Below are positions 55,021 to 64,000 of a stretch of 64,000 nt of DNA, one piece after another. The stretch is taken from assembly GCA_903889565.1 (NCBI GenBank), contig CAISYC010000016.1, positions 1 through 64,000 on the forward strand, in the 5' to 3' direction. How positions within the stretch are numbered: the first letter of the stretch is position 1; the number at the start of each line of letters is the position of its first letter. Under the pieces are notes generated by a model. That model made no database searches and was not told the DNA's origin. It saw only the letters and a list, made by a program, of their open reading frames with translations. The position numbers and the translations under genes are program-made. The stretch comes from an uncultured beta proteobacterium (GTDB lineage Bacteria; Pseudomonadota; Gammaproteobacteria; Burkholderiales; SG8-41).

Positions 55021-56624
55021 AACGCCGCCGGCGATTTCGCCGCGCGCACCTTCTCCGCGAATTCCGGGTACGACGCCACCGCGCCGTGACCGCCGGCAAA
55101 GCGCTCGGGCTTGATGCCGGCCTTCTCGACGGCATCAACCAGCGCGCGCTGGCGCGCCGACCCGAACTCCGTGTCGCGCCCCGGCGCCCACAGGTCGGTG
55201 ACGTAACCAAGTTTTGCATCGGGTATATAGGCAATCAGCATGCCCTCGGCATGGCCGTTGGCGATGCGAAAAAGCTCGATCGTGCGCGTGCCGTCGCTCA
55301 GCACCAGTTTGCCGGCAACCTCGACCACCTCGACCGCGCGCGATTTCCTCGCCAGCGCATCCTTGCGCACGTTGTGCGGCGAATCCAGCATGTGGCGGAT
55401 ATACGCGCCGTCGCCGGCGCCGACGATGATTTTGGCGCCCGCCGCGGCATATCCACGCGTGCCGTTGGCATGATCCATGTGATGGTGCGTCAATACCAGC
55501 ACTTTGACCGGTTTATCAGGATATTGCGCCTGCACGGCGGCCAGCGTCGCCGCGGTGTGCGTTTCGTTGTTCGGCGCATCGAACACCACGACATGGTCCT
55601 TCATTTCGACCACCAGATTGTTCGGATTACCGCCGACCACCTGCTGGATTCCCGGCGCCAACTCCTCCATGCGCAAGCCGCCCATGCGCGGATCGAAACC
55701 GAGTTCGTTGGTATCGAGCAGGCCGCCGGCCAGCATGCGGCGGAAGATCCATTGGTACTCGACGTCATGCGTCGCCGGCGGCTGCGCGCACGCGCGCCGC
55801 GGCGCCGGAATGTCGAACAAATCCTTTGCCAGCGGCGGATTCAAGGTAATGCTGTCGATAGTCTGGTGCAGCACCACGCGCTCGTTCGCGGTGTAGATCT
55901 GGTGGAAGGCGAACTGCGCGCCGCCGACTTCGCGCCAGTCGGACAGAATCAGGTCGAAATCGATATCGCCCCAGGCCTGATCGGTATCGACGGTGCGAAT
56001 GCGCGCAGGCAAACCGCTCGCCTGGTCGAACATGACGACAAAGCGCGTCTCGTCGCTCGCGTACGCAACCGCAGTGAGGCGTTTGCCGCCTGCGAAGGCG
56101 TCCGGCAGCGTCTTCAGTGCGAGCGGATCGGCGCGCATTGCAAACAGCAGTTGGGGCGAACTGCGCTGCAACTCGCGCAGCATCACGGCAAGACGCTGAC
56201 CCGACATGGTGTGTTGGGGCGGATTGCTGTCGCGGCTTTGCCTGGTGCGGCCGCTGGAATCGATGCCCTTCACATATCCAGCCTCGGGCGTGACCACTTC
56301 GCTGAACGTGTAGACCCGCGCCACCGGCGTTGTCAGATGGCGCTCCCATTCCGTGCGCGCGCGGCCGTTGACCAGATCGAGCGTGGTCACGAACGACGAA
56401 TCGCCGCCGGGTATCGCATCGCCGTCCGGGCGGTATGACTGCTGCGGTTCGAAAGAACTGTTGCGTCCGCGGATCGTGACCGCGCGAATATTGGCCAGCT
56501 TGTAGCCGCCCATCGCCTCGATCGCCCGATTAACCGACCGCATGGCATCAGTGTCCTGTGCGAGTGCGCTGCCGGCGAACAGCGCGGCGGCGGCCCAGAC
56601 GGCAGTGATCCGGCATTTACTCAT
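55014..56624 (-). CDS. Exported metallo-beta-lactamase-fold hydrolase with N-terminal extra domain
   Basis: A 536-residue protein: signal peptide AVWAAAALFAGSALAQ, an unknown N-terminal domain of about 300 residues, then a metallo-beta-lactamase domain starting near LEELAPGIQQVVGGNPNNLVVE, with the zinc motif LVLTHHHMDHANG and the later GGHGAVAS. The N-terminal domain (...LVNGRARTEWERHLTTP..., GYVKGIDSSG) looks like a lipoprotein-carrier-type beta sheet and is not a known catalytic domain. The GGAGGGGG before ATG 56622-56624 is strong. Possibly a periplasmic hydrolase or lactonase; substrate unknown. Confidence 0.85.
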   Translation of the reverse strand: MSKCRITAVWAAAALFAGSALAQDTDAMRSVNRAIEAMGGYKLANIRAVTIRGRNSSFEPQQSYRPDGDAIPGGDSSFVTTLDLVNGRARTEWERHLTTPVARVYTFSEVVTPEAGYVKGIDSSGRTRQSRDSNPPQHTMSGQRLAVMLRELQRSSPQLLFAMRADPLALKTLPDAFAGGKRLTAVAYASDETRFVVMFDQASGLPARIRTVDTDQAWGDIDFDLILSDWREVGGAQFAFHQIYTANERVVLHQTIDSITLNPPLAKDLFDIPAPRRACAQPPATHDVEYQWIFRRMLAGGLLDTNELGFDPRMGGLRMEELAPGIQQVVGGNPNNLVVEMKDHVVVFDAPNNETHTAATLAAVQAQYPDKPVKVLVLTHHHMDHANGTRGYAAAGAKIIVGAGDGAYIRHMLDSPHNVRKDALARKSRAVEVVEVAGKLVLSDGTRTIELFRIANGHAEGMLIAYIPDAKLGYVTDLWAPGRDTEFGSARQRALVDAVEKAGIKPERFAGGHGAVASYPEFAEKVRAAKSPAAFQ

Positions 56625-56855
56625 GGTTGACCCCCTCCGGTGTTTGCGGCAAGGCGCCCAGTCTAAAGCCATTGCAGTCGCGATCCTAAAACCGTCCCAC
56701 TCGGTCGCAGTTTGCGCCTGTTTCAAACGCATCGCCCCCTCACTGCCGTGCAGGCAACGGCGCGTCGGCATACAATTGAATGCAGCAGCGGCAACCATAA
56801 CAACAAGGCCGCGCCCGCCCTTTCCGTTTCAATCCAACGCACCGGGAGAACCGAC

Positions 56856-57764
56856 TTGATCGAACGTCAATCCACCAAACTGCGCAAGCTGCTGCGCGCC
56901 AAAACCTTTCTGCACATGCCGTCGGTCTACGACGTCATCGGCGGCCGCCTCGTCGAATCGCTGGGCTTCGAAGCGGCCTACATCGGCGGCTATGTCACCG
57001 GCGGCTCGACCGCCGTCACCGAGCCGCTGCTGACCATGAACGAACAGGTTGCGCCCGCGCGCCTGATCGCCGAGAACATAAACATCCCGCTGCTCGCCGA
57101 TGCCGGCTCGGGCTGGGGCGAGCCGATACACACCATGCGCACCATGCGCGAATTCATCCGCGGCGGCGTGGCCGGCGTGCATATAGAAGATGCGCTCTAT
57201 CCGAAACGCGCGCATTATCACAAGTACGTGGTGCACGGCATTCCGATCGACGAGTTTGTCGAGAAGGTCGAGTATTCCTGCAAAGAACGCGATCGCAGCG
57301 ACCCGGACTTCGTCGTCATCGCGCGCACCGACACCTGCCGCGCGCTGGGGCTTGAAGAGGCGAGCCTGCGCCTGAACCGCGCCGCCGATGTCGGCGCCGA
57401 TTTCGGCCTCCTGTTCCCGCGCACGCGCGACGAAGCCGAACGCGCGCCGAAGGTCTGCCGTCTGCCGCTGGTCTACGTGCAAAGCCGCGGCAACCGCGAC
57501 GGCCGGCCGCTGCTGACACGCCAGGAATTGCAGCAGATGGGCTATATCGGCTCCATCGAAGCGCAGGTCGTGTTGTGCACGGCCTTCCATTTTTTAAAGA
57601 AGGCGCTCACCGAACTGCGCGAGACCGGCGACTACACCGGCATGACGCAGGCGGATTACGTCGCCTCGCGCCAGCAGGTCGAAGACCTCATCGGCCTCAA
57701 CGACTATTACGAGATCGAAGCGAAGACCGTCGAAGCGCGCCAGGCGAAGGACCGGAAATCGTGA
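56856..57764 (+). CDS. Atypical PEP mutase/isocitrate lyase-family protein
   Basis: A 302-residue TIM barrel of the same superfamily as the lyase at 23610-24506 but with altered active-site motifs: the magnesium motif reads LADAGSGWG where the other has RADADTGYG, so the second Asp is Gly84, and the lyase loop reads KRAHYHKY, so the catalytic Cys is Ala119. Glu111 (HIEDALYPK) is kept. It is thus unlikely to be an ordinary lyase; a decarboxylase, mutase or hydrolase is possible. The TTG start (56856-56858) has GGGAGAA before it. Its stop overlaps the next gene's GTG by four bases. Confidence 0.82.
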   Translation: MIERQSTKLRKLLRAKTFLHMPSVYDVIGGRLVESLGFEAAYIGGYVTGGSTAVTEPLLTMNEQVAPARLIAENINIPLLADAGSGWGEPIHTMRTMREFIRGGVAGVHIEDALYPKRAHYHKYVVHGIPIDEFVEKVEYSCKERDRSDPDFVVIARTDTCRALGLEEASLRLNRAADVGADFGLLFPRTRDEAERAPKVCRLPLVYVQSRGNRDGRPLLTRQELQQMGYIGSIEAQVVLCTAFHFLKKALTELRETGDYTGMTQADYVASRQQVEDLIGLNDYYEIEAKTVEARQAKDRKS

Positions 57765-58642
57765 CCTCGTCAGTACGCGCCCCGGACATTCCGGGACCGG
57801 TCGCCACCGCGCGCAGACCAAAAATACGTTTCCCGGCCGGGGCCACCGACTGCCACGCGCATATCTTCGGCCCGCAGGAACAATATCCGCTGCTGCCGAA
57901 AACCCACTTCGTGCCGCACCTCAATCCGCTCGCAGATTACATCCGCATGGAGCGCATTATCGGTTGCGAACGCGGCGTGCTGGTGCAGCCGTCGGTTTAC
58001 GGCCCCGACAATTCGCTGATCATCGAAGCGCTCAAGTCAAAACAATTCGATCTGCGGGCAATTGCCGTGGTCAACGCCGATATCAGCGACCGCGCACTCG
58101 AAGACCTGAACGCTGTCGGCTTTCGCGGCATTCGCATCAATACCGCTTCAGGCACCAAAGGGCTCACGCTGGCCGACGCGCCGCGACTTGCCGAGCGCAT
58201 CAGGCCGATGGGCTGGCATTTGCAGTTCTACGTCGATCTGCGCGTGATGCCGCAGATCGAGCAGGAACTCGCCGCGCTGAAGATCGACATCGTGATCGAC
58301 CACTTCGCGCGCATCTCGACTGCCGAAGGACTCGAAGCCGGCCCTTTCAAGGCCCTGCTGCGCCTGGTTTCGCGCGATAACTGCTGGGCCAAGCTGATGG
58401 GGCCGTATTTCATTTCCGACGACGTGCCGGCCTTCGCCGATATCGCGCCGTTCGCGCAAAAAATGATCGCTACCGCGCCCGATCGCATGCTCTGGGGCTC
58501 GGACTGGCCGCATCCGAGCGCGCGTGAAAAAATGCCCGACGACGGCCATCTCGCCGATCTGCTGGGCGACTGGGCGCAGGACGAGCAACAACGCAAAAAA
58601 ATACTGGTCGATAATCCGCAGCGGCTTTACGGTTTTGAATGA
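57761..58642 (+). CDS. LigI-like metal-independent amidohydrolase (copy 2)
   Basis: A 293-residue TIM-barrel hydrolase, paralogous to 51712-52611: GATDCHAHIFGPQEQYPLLP at the start, YGPDNSLIIEALK, IVIDHFARISTAEG, and MLWGSDWPHPSAREKMPDDG near the end, ending with VDNPQRLYGFE as does the paralogue (VDNPAQLYGFA). The GTG start overlaps the stop of the preceding mutase-like gene (GTGA), so the two proteins are coupled and probably act in sequence. A lactone or enol-ester of a dicarboxylate is the likely substrate by analogy with LigI. Confidence 0.87.
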   Translation: MTSSVRAPDIPGPVATARRPKIRFPAGATDCHAHIFGPQEQYPLLPKTHFVPHLNPLADYIRMERIIGCERGVLVQPSVYGPDNSLIIEALKSKQFDLRAIAVVNADISDRALEDLNAVGFRGIRINTASGTKGLTLADAPRLAERIRPMGWHLQFYVDLRVMPQIEQELAALKIDIVIDHFARISTAEGLEAGPFKALLRLVSRDNCWAKLMGPYFISDDVPAFADIAPFAQKMIATAPDRMLWGSDWPHPSAREKMPDDGHLADLLGDWAQDEQQRKKILVDNPQRLYGFE

Positions 58643-58670
58643 GGCGGCAAACCCGCTCAAGGAGGAAGGC

Positions 58671-59636
58671 ATGACCATCGCACGCATCGCCCTGCTCGTC
58701 GTCGCGGCGTTTTGCAGCGCCGGCATTCAGGCGCAGCAATATCCGGGCAAACCATTGCGCTTCATTGTCGGCTTTCCGCCTGGCGGCGGAACCGACATCG
58801 TCACGCGCATTGTCGCCGCTAAACTGACCGAGGCATGGGGCCAGCAGGTGGTGGTCGACAACCGCCCCGGCGCGACCGGCATGATCGCCGCCAACGCGGT
58901 CGCCAAATCGGCCCCTGACGGATATACGCTGCTGACGGCGCATGTCAACTCGCAGGCCATTGCGCCCAATGCAACATCGAAACCGCTTTATGACCCGACG
59001 CGCGATTTCGCCTATATCGCCTATCTAGGCTACGCGCCCAACGTGCTTGTCATCCGCCCGAGCACGCCGGCGAAGAATGTAAAGGAACTGATCGCGCTGG
59101 CGAAGGCGCATCCGGGCGAGCTCACCTTTGCCTCGCCCGGCGTGGGCAGCACCAACCACCTTGCCGGCGAAATGTTCCGCCTCGCCACCGGCATCGATAT
59201 CGTCCACGTGCCGTACAAGGGCAGCGTGCCGGCCATCATTGACCTGCTGTCAGGCCAGGTCGGCATGAATTTCGACACCCTGTCGTCGGTGTCGGCCTAC
59301 CTGCAGAGCGGCCGCATGCGCGCACTGGCGATCACCACCTCGAAGCGTGATGCGCAATTGCCGGAGGTGCCGACACTGATAGAGCTTGGCATCAAGAATT
59401 TCGAAGTCACCAATTGGTACGGTGTGGCCGCACCAGCCGGCACCTCGCCGGAAATCGTCAACAAGCTCAATGCCGAAATCAACCGCATCCTCGAATTGAA
59501 AGATGTCGGCGCGCGCTTCGACGAACTCGGCACGCGGCGCAATCCGATGTCGCCCGAACAATTCGGCGCATTGCAGCGCGCCGAACTGGCCAAGTACAAG
59601 GAGGTCGTCACCAGGTCGGGCGTGAAAATGGAGTAA
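58671..59636 (+). CDS. Bug-family (TctC-like) periplasmic receptor 6
   Basis: A 321-residue exported receptor: signal peptide IARIALLVVAAFCSAGIQAQ, then YPGKPLRFIVGFPPGGGTD, QQVVVDNRPGATGMIAAN, SAPDGYTLL, HVPYKGSVPAIIDL and LPEVPTLIELGIKN. GGAGGAAGGC before ATG 58671 is an excellent ribosome-binding site. It follows the mutase-like and LigI-like genes on the same strand after 28 bases, so it is probably their uptake receptor. No TctA/TctB genes here. Confidence 0.92.
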   Translation: MTIARIALLVVAAFCSAGIQAQQYPGKPLRFIVGFPPGGGTDIVTRIVAAKLTEAWGQQVVVDNRPGATGMIAANAVAKSAPDGYTLLTAHVNSQAIAPNATSKPLYDPTRDFAYIAYLGYAPNVLVIRPSTPAKNVKELIALAKAHPGELTFASPGVGSTNHLAGEMFRLATGIDIVHVPYKGSVPAIIDLLSGQVGMNFDTLSSVSAYLQSGRMRALAITTSKRDAQLPEVPTLIELGIKNFEVTNWYGVAAPAGTSPEIVNKLNAEINRILELKDVGARFDELGTRRNPMSPEQFGALQRAELAKYKEVVTRSGVKME

Positions 59637-59732
59637 TTGATGCGGGGATCCATCGCGCGCGCAATGACCGGGATTTGCTTTTGCCGTGGTGTAGCGACTG
59701 CGCCGCGCCAACGACCATCCCGCACGAACAAA

Positions 59733-59751
59733 CGGCCGCACAAGGCGGCCG
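59733..59751. terminator. Candidate terminator hairpin after Bug receptor 6
   Basis: CGGCCGC - ACAAG - GCGGCCG makes a 7-bp GC stem about 100 bases after the receptor stop. Only three T residues follow on the plus strand, so it is weak as a rho-independent signal. It lies between convergent transcripts. Confidence 0.45.
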
Positions 59752-59784
59752 CTTTCGCTGTTGTGAGGGAACGCCGGCCTCGGG

Positions 59785-60077
59785 TCAGTGCCGCCCCATC
59801 GAACCGCGGTTGAAATCCTTGTCGCCCGGCGGAACACAGCGGCCGATGCCGAAGAAGCCGCCCTGCGAACCGGGCGGGCAGCCCTGATTTTCCGGATACT
59901 GATCGGCGACCTTTTTCGCCTCGGTCTGCTTTTTGGCATCGATGAATTCCCAGCGCCCGTTAGGATGCAGCAGCACCTTGTCGCCTGAAGCGGTCGTCGC
60001 GGTGACATCTGCCGTCGCTTCTGCCGCCAGCACCGGCAGGGCCTGCACGGCAAGCAATAATATCCAGATCAGTTTTT

Positions 60078-60081
<4 letters not shown>
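59785..60081 (-). CDS. Small secreted protein downstream of alaS
   Basis: A 98-residue protein with a signal peptide ([20 protein letters not shown]), then a beta-type stretch [19 protein letters not shown] like the short repeats of DUF3157-like exported proteins, and a Gly-rich C-terminal end with two cysteines ([21 protein letters not shown]) that may form a disulfide. The start overlaps the alaS stop (ATGA), so it is co-translated with alaS. Function unknown. Confidence 0.82.
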
Positions 60082-62684
<2,603 letters not shown>

Positions 62685-62759
62685 GGAAGTGACACCGGGA
62701 TTCAGGAAAGCGCGATTTTAAACGAAAGCCGGCGAAACAAGCAGTTAGGCGGCCGGCGT

Positions 62760-63239
62760 TTATTCGTCGTCGGCGCCGGCGATGACCTTGCGGATGATGT
62801 CCAGACTGAAGCCGCGTCCCTGCAAAAAACGCATCTGGCGCGCTTTTTCGCTGGCATTGGCCGGCGGAACGGGGAATTTACGGCGCCAAACCTCGCGCGC
62901 GGACTCCAGCTCGCTAACTTTCAACGATTCGCGCGCGCCCGCGATGGCCTCTTCGGAAAGACCTTTTTGCCGCAGTTCATGCGCAATTTTCTGGCTGCCG
63001 AAGCGGCGCCGGCGCGTCGCCATCACCTGCTCGACCACGCGTTTTTCCGACAACCAGCCGCGCTGTTCGAACTCTTCGATCAGCGGCGGAATTTCGTCCG
63101 CGTCTTCGGTGTATTGGAGCAGACGGCGCGCGAGTTCCTGTTTGGAATACTCGCGCCGCGCGAGCAGGCTCAGCGCCTGCGCGCGCAGGCTGAGTCCCGG
63201 CTTACTCTTCTTCGTCGTCGGCGGCTGGTTTGGATCCAC
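62760..63239 (-). CDS. recX: RecX, regulator of RecA
   Basis: About 159 residues of tandem three-helix repeats: [23 protein letters not shown], then [32 protein letters not shown] and a last repeat ending [18 protein letters not shown]. RecX binds RecA filaments and limits recombination and SOS induction. I start at the GTG at 63237-63239, which has GGAG six bases before it; a GTG ten codons earlier is possible. Either way the gene overlaps the 3' end of recA by at least 38 bases, so the two are translationally linked. Confidence 0.88.
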   Translation of the reverse strand: MDPNQPPTTKKSKPGLSLRAQALSLLARREYSKQELARRLLQYTEDADEIPPLIEEFEQRGWLSEKRVVEQVMATRRRRFGSQKIAHELRQKGLSEEAIAGARESLKVSELESAREVWRRKFPVPPANASEKARQMRFLQGRGFSLDIIRKVIAGADDE

Positions 63240-64000
63240 CGGCGGCTCCAGCAGCCACGGCCGTGACACCGAGCGCAGCGCGGATCTTGGCGTCGATTTC
63301 GTTGGCCATTTCCGGATGGTCCTTCAGATAATCGCGCGTGTTGTCCTTGCCCTGACCGATGCGTTCCTTGCCGTAGCTGTACCAGGCGCCCGACTTGTCG
63401 ATGATTTTCTGCTCGACGCCGAGTTCGATGATCTCGCCTTCGCGCGAAATGCCTTCGCCATACAGAATGTCGAAGTTGGCCTGTTTGAACGGCGGCGCCA
63501 CCTTGTTCTTGACGACCTTGGCGCGCGTTTCCGAACCGATCACTTCTTCGCCCTTCTTGATCGCGCCGGTGCGACGGATGTCGATGCGCACCGAGGCGTA
63601 GAACTTCAGCGCATTGCCGCCGGTGGTGGTTTCCGGGTTGCCGAACATGACGCCGATCTTCATGCGAATCTGGTTAATGAAGATAACGGTAGTGTTCGAG
63701 CGGCTGATGTTGCCGGTGAGTTTGCGCAGCGCCTGCGACATCAGGCGCGCATGCAGACCCATTTGCGGCTGGCCCATTTCGCCCTCGATTTCGGCCTTCG
63801 GCGTGAGTGCCGCCACGGAGTCAACGACCACGATATCGACCGAACCGGAGCGCACCAGCATGTCGGCGATTTCCAGCGCCTGCTCGCCGTTGTCCGGCTG
63901 CGAAATCAGCAGGTCCTGCACGTTCACGCCAAGTTTCTGCGCATATTGCGGATCGAGCGCGTGTTCGGCGTCAATGAAGGCGGCGGTGCCGCCGAGTTTC
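63202..64000 (-). CDS. recA: Recombinase RecA, C-terminal part (cut by window edge)
   Basis: The last 266 codons of recA; the start and the P-loop lie right of the window. Visible parts: [21 protein letters not shown], the Walker B strand [24 protein letters not shown], the L1/L2 DNA-binding loops around [17 protein letters not shown] and [28 protein letters not shown], and an acidic C-terminal tail ending in Asp/Glu residues. It forms filaments on single-stranded DNA for recombination and LexA cleavage. The frame is open to the window end. Followed by overlapping recX. Confidence 0.98.
   Translation of the reverse strand, partial: KLGGTAAFIDAEHALDPQYAQKLGVNVQDLLISQPDNGEQALEIADMLVRSGSVDIVVVDSVAALTPKAEIEGEMGQPQMGLHARLMSQALRKLTGNISRSNTTVIFINQIRMKIGVMFGNPETTTGGNALKFYASVRIDIRRTGAIKKGEEVIGSETRAKVVKNKVAPPFKQANFDILYGEGISREGEIIELGVEQKIIDKSGAWYSYGKERIGQGKDNTRDYLKDHPEMANEIDAKIRAALGVTAVAAGAAGGSKPAADDEEE

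Overview
The window reads as a stretch of chromosome from a GC-rich betaproteobacterium, most likely Burkholderiales-like. The arguments are: six periplasmic receptors of the Bug (TctC) family, which is greatly expanded in that group; the housekeeping blocks ilvE - CHCC zinc finger - waaF, yhdP - nit - tldD divergent from glnE, and recA - recX - alaS; and short REP-like GC-rich hairpins in gaps. No rRNA, tRNA, CRISPR array or prophage was seen. The only insertion-sequence trace is the last 42 codons of an IS5-type transposase at the left edge.

Layout, left half. 0-5 kb: IS5 remnant, an FMN flavoprotein, two small unknowns, a tandem pair of ModA-like binding proteins without export signals, then a compact three-gene operon for a cobalt-type nitrile hydratase or thiocyanate hydrolase whose beta subunit is split in two. 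5-13 kb: a DASS anion transporter and a sugar-acid module (HpaI-type aldolase, MFS carrier, IlvD/Edd dehydratase, and a divergent DapA-type lyase or dehydratase), then a GT61 glycosyltransferase. 13-21 kb: accessory catabolism with three Bug receptors, a double-cupin protein, an amidase with an AtzG-like tail, an AstE/AspA deacylase, and a cold-shock gene with a long structured leader. 21.7-26.7 kb: a LeuC/LeuD-like hydro-lyase pair plus a methylisocitrate-lyase-like enzyme, followed by two divergent Bug receptors.

Middle. 26.8-32.2 kb: a molybdopterin oxidoreductase operon (catalytic, four-cluster ferredoxin and membrane anchor subunits) that best fits the cytoplasmic sulfite dehydrogenase SoeABC, with an orphan BtuF-like receptor behind it and a divergent periplasmic alpha-carbonic anhydrase in front. 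33-46 kb: housekeeping genes on the minus strand (a cNMP-binding protein, aroG, greB, tldD, nit, a small exported protein, yhdP), glnE divergent, and a six-helix membrane adenylate cyclase.

Right half. 46.5-49 kb: ilvE, zinc finger, waaF and an NTF2-like protein. 49-60 kb: a second accessory catabolic block (TcuA-like flavoprotein, class II aldolase, two LigI-like amidohydrolases, an atypical PEP-mutase/isocitrate-lyase homologue, one Bug receptor) with a YheT hydrolase, phosphomannomutase/phosphoglucomutase and a metallo-beta-lactamase-fold protein mixed in. 60-64 kb: alaS, recX and the 3' part of recA, which runs off the right edge.

The recurring theme is uptake and breakdown of small organic acids, amides or nitriles, with an inorganic sulfur/nitrogen side (possible thiocyanate hydrolysis, sulfite oxidation). 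The most promising places to look are the split hydratase with its His-rich alpha-like subunit, the LeuCD-like/lyase operon that resembles dimethylmalate metabolism, the amidase-AtzG fusion, and the PEP-mutase homologue that has lost key catalytic residues.
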